From assembly GCA_964633955.1 (NCBI GenBank), contig CAZWIA010000010.1:1-29847 (forward strand): DNA of 29,847 nucleotides, written 5' to 3'. A model generated the notes under the pieces. That model made no database searches, was not told the DNA's origin, and was given only the letters and a program-made list of their open reading frames with translations. The position numbers and the translations under genes are program-made. Source of the DNA: JAQBQQ01 sp964633955. Its GTDB lineage: Bacteria > Patescibacteriota > Gracilibacteria > Peribacterales > Peribacteraceae. Below, piece by piece: positions 6,123-14,726 of this stretch (position 1 is its first letter; each line of letters opens with the position of its first letter).

Positions 6123-8147
6123 ATGCACGTGATCCCTGCGGAGCAGATCCGGGAGGACACGCCCGGCATTGGCGCCAAGACGCGCCGGTTGGCTACCCTC
6201 CTGCGGGAAGGGTTCCCGGTGCCGCCGTTTGTAGGAGTACCGGCGGGCGTGATGGAGCGGATTGCTGGCGGCGACCAGGGGCTGCTCGTCACCGTGATCC
6301 AGGAGGTGATGGAGACGCTCCCGCCCGGGCCGTACGCCGTGCGGTCCTCCGCGCTGGCAGAGGATGACGCGTTGCGGTCCATGGCGGGCATGTTCCGGAC
6401 GGTCCTGGACCAGCCGGTGGAGCAGCTGGACCAGGCGGTGATGGCGGTAGCGGAGGACGCGGCCGGGAAACTCTCCAGCATGGAGGGAACGTTCTCCGTG
6501 ATCATCCAGACGCACGTGCCGGCTCTGGTTTCCGGCGTCACGTTCACGCGGCATCCGCTGGGCGGCCGGGAGATGGTGGTGGAGTTCCACCGCGGCATGG
6601 GGGAGCCGCTTGTGGGCGGCCAGGTGAGGCCCGACCGCGTGCGCTTCTACTGGAGCCAGCCTCTTCCCCATGCGGGATTGCCGCATATGGCGGATGCGGC
6701 GGAGATGTGGAAGCGCATGGAGGGGCTCTTTGGCTTTCCCCAGGACATTGAGTGGTGCGTGGCGGAGGACGGGCTCTGGATCCTGCAGTCCCGGCCCCTC
6801 ACCTCCATCCAGCCGCAGCAGTACGCGGAGGCCTTGGAGCTGGATACGCTCCTCTCCGGTCGCGGGGAGTTCCTGTATGAGAAGACCGAGATCTGCGAGG
6901 TGGCGCCCCGTCCCACCCCCGTCACCTTCAGCCTGCTTCACCGCCTCTACGCGCGCGGCGGGCCGGTTGCGCGCGCGTACGGGGAGCTGGGCGTGCGCTT
7001 CCAGCCCCGGCCGTTCCTCCTGCTCCTGGGGAGCGAACTCTACGTGGACCGGGAGGAGGAGATCCGGAGCTTCTTTCCGGCCCTCTCGCTCCTCACCGGA
7101 GACGACCGCACCGCCCGGCCGGTGCGGTTGCGCGGGCTCCTCACCACTTCCCGCAACCAGCGGGCGCTGGCCGCGATCGACCCCGGAGCGCACTTGCCCG
7201 CCATCCGGGCGGAGTGCCAGCGGCTTGCGCAGACGGAGGCGCCCGTGCGGACCCTGCGGGAGGAAGCGGAGGCGTTCTGCGACGCGTACGCGTTCATTGC
7301 GCGGCTGAACGTGCTGGCCGCCAAGGCCGTACGGGACCTGGAGGCCGCGCTGGAGGATGAGACGGTGAGCGCCGCCGCGGTCCTGGGGGGCATCCGGGTG
7401 GCGGAGGAAGAGGAGTCCCCGCCCGCAGGCGAGGGCGAGCTCACTGGCAATACGCTGGAGCTGATGGACGCAACGCCCTTCTTCCGTGCCGCTCCGGCGC
7501 AGGCGCACATCGGCGCCGTGGACCGGTGGTGGGCCGGCGTGCGGTCCGGCAGGCGCGGGGAACTCAAGGCGCTCACGGAGACGGCGCTCACCATGAGCCG
7601 CCTGCGCGAACAGGGCCGGTGGCTCTCCGTGCGGGGTGTAAACCGCCTGCGCAGCGCGCTCTTCCGCCTGGCGGAAGAGTGTGAGGTGCCGCCGGACGAG
7701 GCGTTCTTTGTCACGCTCACGGAGTGGGAGGGCGCCGTGCCGGACGGCGGCGTGCGGCAGGGCCGCCGCGATGCCTACGAGCGGGCGGCGGGCACCACCT
7801 TCCCGCCCCGCCTCACCTCCCGCTGTCCGCCGGAGGAAGAGGGGAGGCCGCTGGGCGTATCGCCGGGGGTGGCGGAGGGAACGCTGGTCACGCTCCAGAC
7901 CCTGCAGGACGCCAAGGGCCCCGTGATCCTGTGGACACCCATCCTCTCTCCGGAGCTGGGAGCCATCCTGCCGCGCCTCGCCGGCATCATCTCCGCGCAG
8001 GGCGGCCTTTTGTCCCACCTCTCCATCATCGCGCGGGAGCAGGGCGTGCCCGTGATCGTGGGCGTGCCGCTGGAGACTTCCGGCCTTTCCCTGGGGCAGA
8101 CCGTCCGCGTGGATGGGTGGAAGGGGGAAGTGAGCGGTGAGGGGTGA
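6123..8147 (+). CDS. PEP/pyruvate-utilising phosphotransferase (rifampin phosphotransferase-like architecture)
   Basis: A 674-aa enzyme. The N-terminal ATP-grasp-type PEP/pyruvate-binding domain (about 1-230) contains YAVRSSALAEDDALRSMAGM (R74) and ends EDGLWILQSRPLT. A middle region (about 240-560) has no domain I recognise. The C-terminal swivelling phosphohistidine domain (about 575-672) has GGLLSHLSIIARE with His632 as the predicted phospho-carrier, then GVPVIVG. The PEP-binding TIM barrel of PEP synthase or PPDK is absent. The order ATP domain, variable domain, His domain is that of rifampin phosphotransferases and related enzymes, where the middle domain binds the acceptor. The acceptor here is unknown. 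The last residues (EVSGEG) lie inside heptad palindrome G, so the C-terminus was probably altered by that repeat. Confidence 0.8.
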   Translation: MHVIPAEQIREDTPGIGAKTRRLATLLREGFPVPPFVGVPAGVMERIAGGDQGLLVTVIQEVMETLPPGPYAVRSSALAEDDALRSMAGMFRTVLDQPVEQLDQAVMAVAEDAAGKLSSMEGTFSVIIQTHVPALVSGVTFTRHPLGGREMVVEFHRGMGEPLVGGQVRPDRVRFYWSQPLPHAGLPHMADAAEMWKRMEGLFGFPQDIEWCVAEDGLWILQSRPLTSIQPQQYAEALELDTLLSGRGEFLYEKTEICEVAPRPTPVTFSLLHRLYARGGPVARAYGELGVRFQPRPFLLLLGSELYVDREEEIRSFFPALSLLTGDDRTARPVRLRGLLTTSRNQRALAAIDPGAHLPAIRAECQRLAQTEAPVRTLREEAEAFCDAYAFIARLNVLAAKAVRDLEAALEDETVSAAAVLGGIRVAEEEESPPAGEGELTGNTLELMDATPFFRAAPAQAHIGAVDRWWAGVRSGRRGELKALTETALTMSRLREQGRWLSVRGVNRLRSALFRLAEECEVPPDEAFFVTLTEWEGAVPDGGVRQGRRDAYERAAGTTFPPRLTSRCPPEEEGRPLGVSPGVAEGTLVTLQTLQDAKGPVILWTPILSPELGAILPRLAGIISAQGGLLSHLSIIAREQGVPVIVGVPLETSGLSLGQTVRVDGWKGEVSGEG

Positions 8148-8203
8148 GTAGTATAAAAGCGACAGCTGGTCACTAACCTCTGACCACTGACCGCTCCTCA
8201 GTA
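8127..8203 (+). repeat. Heptad palindrome G between convergent genes
   Basis: Eleven 7-bp words. The left arm is GAAGTGA, GCGGTGA, GGGGTGA; the right arm is ACCTCTG, ACCACTG, ACCGCTC. The arms are imperfect reverse complements. It overlaps the 3' end of the PEP-utilising gene and the stop codon of proS. Its right arm matches the reverse complement of the element at 20223 at 21 of 23 bases. Confidence 0.7.
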
Positions 8204-9622
8204 CGCTCTGGCATAGAGGGCCATGGTCTTGGCCGGCTGTCCGGAGAAGAAATCCCTGTCGTGCGTGAGGGGCATGCGCGGGTCCACCAGGCGGATCGTC
8301 GCTTTGGTCATGGCCTTCGCCTTCTCCGCCGTGTCCTCCATGCCGTCCCATGGCGCCCACACCAGGCCGCCTACCGTGGTGAGCAGGTTCTGCAGCTCCT
8401 GCGCGGATGCGGCAGTGAACGTCCGTTCCTGCATCCACTGACGCGCCTGCTGCAGGAGGCTGCCCTGGATCTCCGCCAGAAGGTTTTCCAGGAATTCCGC
8501 GTTGCAGCCGGCGGACTCCGCTGTCTGCTTCTCCCCCGTATCGCGCCGGACCAGCGTGACGGTGGCGCGCTCCAAATCCCGCGGGCCGATCTCCACCCGG
8601 AGCGGCACGCCCTTGAGCTCCCACTCGCTGAACTTGAAGCCGGGAGACTTCTCCTGCCGATCGTCGATCTTCCAGCGAATGCCGGTCCAGCGGGCGCTCA
8701 GTTCCGCGGCCGCCGCCAGCACGCGCTCGCGCTCGGCGTCGGACTTGTAGATGGGGACCACCACCACCTGCACCGGCGCCACCGCCGGCGGCAGGCGCAG
8801 GCCCCGGTCGTCCCCGTGGACCACGATGAGCGTGCCGATCAGCCGCGTGGAGACGCCCCAGCTGGTGATCCAGGGGAGAACCTGCGCGCCGGTCTCATCC
8901 GTGAAGCGGATGCCGTACGCCTGGGAGAAGCCCTGGCCCAGCATGTGGGAGGTTCCCGCCTGGATGGCCTTGCCGTCCCGGGCCAGTGCCTCCGTGGCCA
9001 GCGTGTACTCCGCCCCGGCAAATTTATCGTGGTCTGGCTTGCGGCCGGTGACCACGGGGATGGCCAGGGTCTCCCGGTCGAACTCCTCGTACATGCGCAG
9101 GGCAGCCTGACACATCTCGTCGGCCTCGGTTTCGGTCGCGTGAGCGGTGTGCCCCTCCTGCCACAGGAACTCCGTGGTCCGGAGGAACGGCCGCGTGCGC
9201 ATCTCCCAGCGCACCACGTTGGCCCACTGGTTGATCCGGAGCGGCAGATCCCGGTGGGAGGTGATCCAGCGGCTGAAGGTGTCGTAGATGATGGTCTCGC
9301 TGGTGGGGCGCACGTACAGCTTCTCCGTCAGTTCCTTGCCGCCGCCGTGGGTGACCACTGCGCACTCCGGGGCAAAGCCCTGGATGTGGTCGGCCTCCTT
9401 CTTCATTACGGATTCCGGGATGAAGAGCGGAAAGTACGCGTTCTCCGCTCCCAGTTCCTTGATCCGGCGGTCCAAGTCCTTCTGCATCAGCTCCCAGATG
9501 GCATAGCCGTACGGCTTGAACACGATGCAGCCGCGCACGCCGCTGTCTTCGGCCAGGCCGGCCTGGGAGACGCACTCCAGGTACCACTGGGGGAAGTCGT
9601 CGGATTGGCTGGGAAGCGGCAT
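8198..9622 (-). CDS. proS: Prolyl-tRNA synthetase, archaeal/eukaryotic type
   Basis: A 474-aa class II synthetase that charges tRNA-Pro. Visible motifs are RPTSE (105-109), motif 2 MRTRPFLRTTEFLWQEGH (141-158), the proline-pocket stretch GTSHMLGQGFSQ (223-234) and motif 3 GVSTRLIG (256-263). The anticodon-binding domain spans about 278-380. The C-terminal domain ends YARAY; a terminal tyrosine is characteristic of this short ProRS type, which lacks the large INS editing domain of the usual bacterial enzyme. The last 90 residues contain no cysteine, so the zinc site present in several relatives is gone. A -10 (TATACT) lies 6 nt before the ATG, so the mRNA should be leaderless. Confidence 0.96.
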   Translation of the reverse strand: MPLPSQSDDFPQWYLECVSQAGLAEDSGVRGCIVFKPYGYAIWELMQKDLDRRIKELGAENAYFPLFIPESVMKKEADHIQGFAPECAVVTHGGGKELTEKLYVRPTSETIIYDTFSRWITSHRDLPLRINQWANVVRWEMRTRPFLRTTEFLWQEGHTAHATETEADEMCQAALRMYEEFDRETLAIPVVTGRKPDHDKFAGAEYTLATEALARDGKAIQAGTSHMLGQGFSQAYGIRFTDETGAQVLPWITSWGVSTRLIGTLIVVHGDDRGLRLPPAVAPVQVVVVPIYKSDAERERVLAAAAELSARWTGIRWKIDDRQEKSPGFKFSEWELKGVPLRVEIGPRDLERATVTLVRRDTGEKQTAESAGCNAEFLENLLAEIQGSLLQQARQWMQERTFTAASAQELQNLLTTVGGLVWAPWDGMEDTAEKAKAMTKATIRLVDPRMPLTHDRDFFSGQPAKTMALYARAY

Positions 9623-9628
9623 GAGGGG

Positions 9629-9634
9629 AGTATA
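9629..9634 (-). promoter_or_regulatory. -10 box of proS, leaderless geometry
   Basis: TATACT on the minus strand, separated from the ATG by exactly 6 nt (9623-9628). No convincing -35. Confidence 0.55.
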
Positions 9635-9682
9635 GGGACGGGTGATAGGAGAAGAAAAGGTGAAGGCGAAAAGGATAAAGAC

Positions 9683-9732
9683 GGTGAAAAGGGTGAAAGG
9701 GAAAACAGGATGCCCTTTTGACCCTTTTCACC
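9683..9732 (-). repeat. Long near-perfect hairpin between the PAP2-like gene and proS
   Basis: The arms GGTGAAAAGGGTGAAAGGG (9683-9701) and its near reverse complement (9713-9732) enclose an 11-nt loop. It lies just after the PAP2-like stop on the minus strand. It may stop or stabilise that mRNA, though there is no clear T-run. Flanking sequence to 9640 is made of similar purine-rich words. Confidence 0.6.
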
Positions 9733-9749
9733 ATTGTCGCCCTTTCGGA

Positions 9750-10160
9750 TCAGGATAGCCACAGTATCCCCCACGTCACCACGCTCCCAAAGACGATTCC
9801 CCCCATGACCTCCGTAAACGAGTGCCCCAGCCGCTCGGTGAAGTGCTGCCACTTCTGGAGGCGGTTTAAGACCTTGGCCTGGTCGCCAATGGCGCGACGG
9901 CTGCTCATGGCGTCGTACCACATGACGCAGGCGAACACGAAGGCGATGGCGAAGTCCGTGGTATTCATCCCGCCGTGCTGCGCCACCACGATCAGGAGGG
10001 ACGTGACAAAGGCCGAGTGCGTGCTAGGCATGCCTCCGGGATGGAAGAGCCGCTCATGCCAGTTGCCCGATCGCATGCCCTCTACCACCGCCTTGGTGGC
10101 CTCCGCCAGGAGGAGGACGAGGAACGGGACGAGGAACGGGTAGGTCTGGAGGAGGGGCAT
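9750..10160 (-). CDS. Divergent PAP2 family membrane protein (DUF212/YuiD-like)
   Basis: A 136-aa membrane protein. Residues 1-30 form a hydrophobic N-terminus, followed by HPGGMPSTHSAFVTSL (about 40-55), the phosphatase-like G.PS.HS signature of the divergent PAP2 family. The segment VMWYDAMSSRRAIGDQAKVLN carries the conserved YD..GVRR-like motif, here SSRR. The C-terminal HSFTEVMGGIVFGSVV holds the second histidine signature. Family members are assumed to act on lipid phosphates, but activity is unproven. The length is typical. It starts after a -10 (TATCAT) placed 12 nt upstream. Confidence 0.9.
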   Translation of the reverse strand: MPLLQTYPFLVPFLVLLLAEATKAVVEGMRSGNWHERLFHPGGMPSTHSAFVTSLLIVVAQHGGMNTTDFAIAFVFACVMWYDAMSSRRAIGDQAKVLNRLQKWQHFTERLGHSFTEVMGGIVFGSVVTWGILWLS

Positions 10161-10172
10161 GGGGACGCCGGG

Positions 10173-10178
10173 ATGATA
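10173..10178 (-). promoter_or_regulatory. -10 box of the PAP2-like gene
   Basis: TATCAT on the minus strand lies 12 nt before ATG 10160, giving a predicted leader of about 5 nt. It sits in the 20-nt gap after the stop of the 1138-aa gene. Confidence 0.4.
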
Positions 10179-10180
10179 GC

Positions 10181-13100
10181 TCAGGAGCTGCTGAACATCA
10201 TGCCGCTCCCGGTGTCCGCGAGGGGCGGCGGAGGCGCTACGCGCAGGTTCTGTACGGTAAAGAGTTGCCCTGGATCCTCTGCGAGCAGCGCACGCGCAGA
10301 CCGAGCATCCTCCTGGAAGCTCAGGAACTGGTTACTGACTCTCCGTTCCCACTCCGGCGTGCCGCCCGGCCGGGCGGCCACCAAAGACTCCACCATGTTG
10401 CGGATGGATCCCTCCATGCGTTCGTTCACGTACTGCTCCACGGCTTTAGCGCGTTCCGGCGCTAGAGCTAGCAGTTTCGACCGGTAGACGGTGAGCGGCA
10501 CACGCAGGCTGAAACGGACCAGCTCCTCCGCCCGTCTGGCATCGCCATTCGCCTCCAGGCATAGCTTCTGGAACGTGAACTGCTCGCTTGCGGCTGCATA
10601 TCCCTCCGTGAACTGCTTCATCTGCGTGAAGTCCGTGAGTGTTCCGGCGTTGGCCAAATCCAGGCGGACCTTCTGGCCGCTCGGGAGGTAGGTCTCCACC
10701 ACGCTCGCGCCGTTCACGGCGCCAAAGAGGAGCAGTTCCGCGTAATCCAGCGCGCGCTCCAGTTCCTCCGGGGGAACGGGGGTGTAGCGCCCGGCGGTCA
10801 GCCGGTGCACGTAGAGCATGGCGCTGCGCACGTACTTATCCTGCGCGTTCCGGTGCTGGGCGGGCGTCTCACCGGGGCGGAAGGGGAGCGCCGTGAACGT
10901 GCGAAAGTAGGCTTCATAGCGCTTGGACCGGGCGTCCGTCCGGGACTGCTCATCCAAGCTCTCGCCCAGGATCAGATCACGGGCCAGGCCGCGGTCGGCG
11001 GATTTGGCCGGATCCTGAGACAGTGCTGCGATTTCCGCCAGGAGTCTCTCGGTCGGCTTTTTTTCTAGGTCGCTCACCGTTTCCAGTGCCCGTTCGCGTA
11101 CTTGCTCCGCGTAGCTGTGGGCATACCGGAAACCGGCAACGGCCAAGCCGACCGGAAGCATGACGGCTCCCGCGCCGGCAGCCAGGGCACCTACGGCGCC
11201 CTCCACGCCAAAGAGCATGGTGGCACCGCTAATGGCTAATCCGGTTGTACTGAGCGCGCCTTCCACGATGGGCACGGTATACGCCTCACGGTACAGGGCC
11301 TGCAGCTCCGGGTTAGCCGTCTGCGCGATGCGTCTGCCATTGGCCACCCAGTCACAGCCGGCCATCCAGAGCCCAAAGACGTCCCCGCCTACACCAATCA
11401 CCATCCAGCCCGCGCGGCTGAGCTTCCCTGCCTCCTGAGCGGCGGCCATCATGCGCGCTACTTCCGCCGGGCTGCCAGACTGCACGGCGCCGGCCATGAG
11501 TTTCCGGCCGGACGGGCTCTGCTTGAGGAGACGGATCTCCTCCGGCGTCAGACGCTTCAGCTGTACCGTCACTTCCGCGCGGCGGGCCTCATCCAGCTGG
11601 TCCCATGTCGCTCTGAATTCCGGCTGGTCCGCCAGTTCCTCCACCGCCTGCCGCTTAGCGGCGTCCAGTGAGGATTCCGTTACCGGCGTCACATGCGGTC
11701 CCTGAGGCGCGCCGTGAGCCGGATCCACGCGTGCGCCTTCTGGTGCATTGCCCGGAGGTGCCTTGGCTGTACCTGGTTCCGGCGGTGTGCTAGTAGGGCT
11801 GCGAGGAGGAGGCGAAGGTTGACTCTTTTTAATAAAAGACTGCAGGAGTTCTTGCGGGTCCGTGTGCTTTGCAAGGTCACCTAAGTTGTCCAGAGTCAAT
11901 GTATCAATGCTCATGTGGCCGAACATTGTTTCAAATTGCTGCTGCAATGGTTTGGGAAGGTGTCCGGCTGGGAATTTTTTAAGGTACTTCTGTAGTTCTT
12001 CCAGTGACTTGTGGTAGCTGGCTGTATATAGCGATTGCACATTTTGAGCTGTTGCATTTCCCCCAACCCGTGTGAGGAGATCTTGCATGTCTCTCACGAA
12101 CTGCAAGCGATTGGCAATGCCCTGCGCCGATGGGTTTGTGAGCCATCGGTCGACACGCAGAGATGCCGTGCCTCTGAATGTGTTTAGCCGTCTCATTCCC
12201 GCCAAGCGAGCACTGCCCCGCGGGTTGATGAGGGAACCGGCCCGCTCCAGTGGCAGGAGGACGCCTCGTTTCACGGCGTAGATAGGCCATAGCATAGTCT
12301 CTTGTACAATTTTTGCGCCATGCGTGATACCAACAGCCTTGAGAGCAGCAATGGATGTCCCATAGATCAAGCTGCCATTGATCCATGTTGCAACAAGGTC
12401 ACTACCATTTTCTACGGTCCACTCTCGGTCAACTATGATTCGTCTCGCCACGGCACCAAAATGTAAGCTGAGAGGGATGAGTTTAGAATCTGCGTAGAGC
12501 AGCGCTCCTGTGCTCGTAAATACGAGATGACAGCCATGATTCATGGCTGCCCAAATGATATCTGCTACGTATGCTTCGTCGGATTCGTATGTCTGCCGGT
12601 TCGCTCTAATGTGTCTGTACGCTTCTACTCCATCCATAAGTGCGGCAGCGGGTCCTCCTAGAATCTGTCTGGAAGTTTGCAGTCCCCGTATCGTCCCATC
12701 CGCAATTGTCTCAATGGGTTTTTCAATGACATCGGGGATGAGGGGATTATCTGTCTTGGGATCCAGGGGTCCACCCGGATCCATAAGGCCGGGTTTATTA
12801 TTACGCTGGCTATTTGGATCTTTGTTGCCCAGCCAAGGGGCAAGATATTCCCAGAGCCGGTACCCCCCGTACCCCAGGAGCGCCAGCAGTCCCAACCCCG
12901 GGATCACACTCCAGTTGCGGCTGAGCCAGCTGCCTTCCTTCTGCTTGTCACCGGATTCCTGCTTCTCCCCGCGCAGCTTCTTCCACAGCCACCGCACGGC
13001 CAGCACGCCGCCCAGGATCCCCGCGCCTACGGCAATCTTCTTTCCAGTAGACCAGGAGTTCACTTCCTTATAGACCGTCTGCGCCTTCTCCTTGGTCCAG

Positions 13101-13597
13101 TCTGCCGCGTTGACTGCGGTCTCACGGATCTGTTCCAGAGCGGTCTTGGGGTTCTGTTCGGCTGTCTGAACCGGCTGAGCCGGGATAGCGGACTTCAGCT
13201 GCCGCTGATCGACCATCCTGCGCAATTCCATGGCGTCTTGCCTGGCATTCTCATGCGTAGCCGCGCGCGCTTCCACCTTCTCCGCCAGGCGCTGGATATT
13301 CCCGGCTATGACTCCCCGTACCTGCTCGTTTGCTTCCGTCTGTTCCAGTCTCTTCCGCAGCGTCTGAAAGATCACCGGCTTGTCCCCGGGCTGCACTTCC
13401 TGCATCAATTGATCCAGTTCCTGACGCGCGGGTTCGTCCTCGCGTTCAATGAGTCTCACCGCCTTGCGCTCCAGCGGTTCCGCGGGCCCTCTGAATTCTG
13501 GCGGCTGCGGGCTCAGTACCTCAATCTTCTGCGGTGGGTTCTTCCTGATCAACCGCTGCTCACGGTCCGGGCCGATGGTCGGTTTCCTGTGCAGCAT
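10181..13597 (-). CDS. Large mosaic membrane protein, 1138 aa, unknown function
   Basis: No known family was recognised. Residues 1-180 are charged and helical, with an EQR-rich coiled-coil region at about 50-135. Two membrane segments follow (KKIAVGAGILGGVLAVRWLW, about 186-205, and about 230-247), then a Gly/Pro linker (257-290). Residues about 290-590 form a helical domain, 593-640 is a Pro/Thr/Ser-rich linker, and about 728-825 holds further hydrophobic helices with a glycine-rich hairpin (GALAAGAGAVMLPVGLAVAG). The rest to 1138 is helical and charged. The DNA encoding about 257-590 (11830-12830) is near 48% G+C, against about 65% on either side. It begins 1 nt after the stop of the 84-aa gene, so it is the third gene of an operon that starts in the sequencing gap. 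Confidence 0.75.
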   Translation of the reverse strand: MLHRKPTIGPDREQRLIRKNPPQKIEVLSPQPPEFRGPAEPLERKAVRLIEREDEPARQELDQLMQEVQPGDKPVIFQTLRKRLEQTEANEQVRGVIAGNIQRLAEKVEARAATHENARQDAMELRRMVDQRQLKSAIPAQPVQTAEQNPKTALEQIRETAVNAADWTKEKAQTVYKEVNSWSTGKKIAVGAGILGGVLAVRWLWKKLRGEKQESGDKQKEGSWLSRNWSVIPGLGLLALLGYGGYRLWEYLAPWLGNKDPNSQRNNKPGLMDPGGPLDPKTDNPLIPDVIEKPIETIADGTIRGLQTSRQILGGPAAALMDGVEAYRHIRANRQTYESDEAYVADIIWAAMNHGCHLVFTSTGALLYADSKLIPLSLHFGAVARRIIVDREWTVENGSDLVATWINGSLIYGTSIAALKAVGITHGAKIVQETMLWPIYAVKRGVLLPLERAGSLINPRGSARLAGMRRLNTFRGTASLRVDRWLTNPSAQGIANRLQFVRDMQDLLTRVGGNATAQNVQSLYTASYHKSLEELQKYLKKFPAGHLPKPLQQQFETMFGHMSIDTLTLDNLGDLAKHTDPQELLQSFIKKSQPSPPPRSPTSTPPEPGTAKAPPGNAPEGARVDPAHGAPQGPHVTPVTESSLDAAKRQAVEELADQPEFRATWDQLDEARRAEVTVQLKRLTPEEIRLLKQSPSGRKLMAGAVQSGSPAEVARMMAAAQEAGKLSRAGWMVIGVGGDVFGLWMAGCDWVANGRRIAQTANPELQALYREAYTVPIVEGALSTTGLAISGATMLFGVEGAVGALAAGAGAVMLPVGLAVAGFRYAHSYAEQVRERALETVSDLEKKPTERLLAEIAALSQDPAKSADRGLARDLILGESLDEQSRTDARSKRYEAYFRTFTALPFRPGETPAQHRNAQDKYVRSAMLYVHRLTAGRYTPVPPEELERALDYAELLLFGAVNGASVVETYLPSGQKVRLDLANAGTLTDFTQMKQFTEGYAAASEQFTFQKLCLEANGDARRAEELVRFSLRVPLTVYRSKLLALAPERAKAVEQYVNERMEGSIRNMVESLVAARPGGTPEWERRVSNQFLSFQEDARSARALLAEDPGQLFTVQNLRVAPPPPLADTGSGMMFSSS

Positions 13598-13598
13598 G

Positions 13599-13853
13599 TC
13601 AGGGGAGTGAGGCAGCTTTCTTGAAGGATTTTCCTTCCCAGCCGTCCTTGGTGGCTTCCATTATGCGCTTCACGCCGCCCGCGGTGCGACCGGCCATGTA
13701 GCCCACCACTTGCATGGGCAGCTCCACGGCATCCGCGCCCAGGGTGACCACCATGTTCATTACCTGCCGCGTCTCCCGGCGCACGCGCTCCACGGGATCG
13801 ACCGTCTGATCGTCCTGCTCATGGGCCTCCGGTGCGCGGGCGATGAGACGCAT
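13599..13853 (-). CDS. Small hypothetical protein, 84 aa
   Basis: The reading frame lies 3 nt after the Ala/Pro-rich gene and 1 nt before the 1138-aa gene (TGA-C-ATG), so it is the middle member of a tight operon. It has an acidic, polar N-terminus (EAHEQDDQTVDPVERVRRE) and a central moderately hydrophobic stretch (MVVTLGADAVELPMQVVGYMAG, about 34-55), then a basic tail. No family is recognised. The compact packing supports translation and a shared role with its neighbours. Confidence 0.6.
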   Translation of the reverse strand: MRLIARAPEAHEQDDQTVDPVERVRRETRQVMNMVVTLGADAVELPMQVVGYMAGRTAGGVKRIMEATKDGWEGKSFKKAASLP

Positions 13854-13856
13854 GGG

Positions 13857-14516
13857 TTATGGCTTGGGGGGAGGGGGAGGGGGAGTGGGAGCGGCAGCCG
13901 GCGCGGCTGGGGCCGCGGGTGCAACTGGCGCTGCGGCAGGAGGGGCTGGGGCGGGAGCAGCAGCTGGCGCGGGCGCAGGTGCGGCTGCGGGAACCGCTGC
14001 GGCTGGCGCTGGCTGCCACTGCGCCAGTTCGTTCCGGGCAACTCCTTCCAGCTGGGCGCAGGTCACGGTGATCTTGCCTTCAGCATTTTTGGAAGGAGGG
14101 GGGTTTGCGGTCTTCAGTTTGGCCAATAGGGCCTCTATAAATCCGCTGAAGTTCTTCTCATCCACCTTGCGCGGGTCCGTGTCCGCCAGGCCGCTGCGGT
14201 TAGCTTCTATGGTCCGGTGGATCCGGGAGAGCATGTCCGCGCGCTTAGGGTCATCGTCCTTGGTCTGCAGAACAATCTCCGTATCCTTGGCGGCTATCTT
14301 GCGGATCTTCCGCAGGCGCAGCTCTGGGGATTCCGCCCAGGACTTGAGCCAGGCCGCAACCTTCTCCCCGCCCAGCAGCTTCACAAGACCGCCTAAGTCC
14401 TCCGCCCAGTCGGCCAGGGTTGGCTCAATGCTCTTCCAGGCGCCGGTGAGCTTCTCAACACCCCACTGGAGGTAGTCCCCCAGGCCTTTCTTGGTGTTCT
14501 CCGCGCCGGCGATCAT
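13857..14516 (-). CDS. Ala/Pro-tailed hypothetical protein, possibly 5'-truncated by the gap
   Basis: 219 aa are visible from a Met codon that falls exactly at the edge of the N gap, so the true start may lie in missing sequence. The N-terminal part is helical (GDYLQWGVEKLTGAWKSIEP; WAEDLGGLVKLLGGEKVAAWL). Residues about 70-165 are mixed charged and end KITVTCAQLEGVARNELAQWQ. The final 50 residues are a low-complexity Ala/Pro linker ending in eight consecutive prolines with a Thr/Lys. Such tails often span a cell wall or act as flexible tethers. First visible gene of the three-gene operon; no family recognised. Confidence 0.6.
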   Translation of the reverse strand: MIAGAENTKKGLGDYLQWGVEKLTGAWKSIEPTLADWAEDLGGLVKLLGGEKVAAWLKSWAESPELRLRKIRKIAAKDTEIVLQTKDDDPKRADMLSRIHRTIEANRSGLADTDPRKVDEKNFSGFIEALLAKLKTANPPPSKNAEGKITVTCAQLEGVARNELAQWQPAPAAAVPAAAPAPAPAAAPAPAPPAAAPVAPAAPAAPAAAPTPPPPPPKP

Positions 14517-14616
14517 NNNNNNNNNNNNNNNNNNNNNNNNNNNNNNNNNNNNNNNNNNNNNNNNNNNNNNNNNNNNNNNNNNNNNNNNNNNNNNNNNNNN
14601 NNNNNNNNNNNNNNNN
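14517..14616. other. Assembly gap (100 N)
   Basis: A run of exactly 100 N, the usual placeholder for a scaffold join of unknown length. It hides the 5' end of the minus-strand operon and possibly part of the raiA upstream region. Confidence 0.98.
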
Positions 14617-14699
14617 CATGGGTTTGTGTGGGTATTTCTCTGTATTCTAGCAGAAAACGGCTATCTGCTCAATATCCGTCGCCACGGCGCCGTGTGTGC

Positions 14700-14705
14700 T
14701 ATCCT
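14700..14705 (+). promoter_or_regulatory. Extended -10 of raiA
   Basis: TGCTATCCT (hexamer TATCCT) lies 21 nt before the ATG at 14727, predicting a leader of about 15 nt. No Shine-Dalgarno sequence is present. Confidence 0.45.
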
Positions 14706-14726
14706 GGGCCCGTTTCCCCCCATTCC

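Noticed and set aside
6054..8624. Very long open frame on the minus strand opposite the PEP-utilising enzyme
   Set aside because: It is antisense to a gene with clear domains, has the skewed Arg/Gly/His composition of a GC-rich shadow frame, and crosses the 3' end of proS.
8261..9721. 486-codon open frame on the plus strand opposite proS
   Set aside because: Shadow of a well-supported synthetase; low-complexity composition and no domain.
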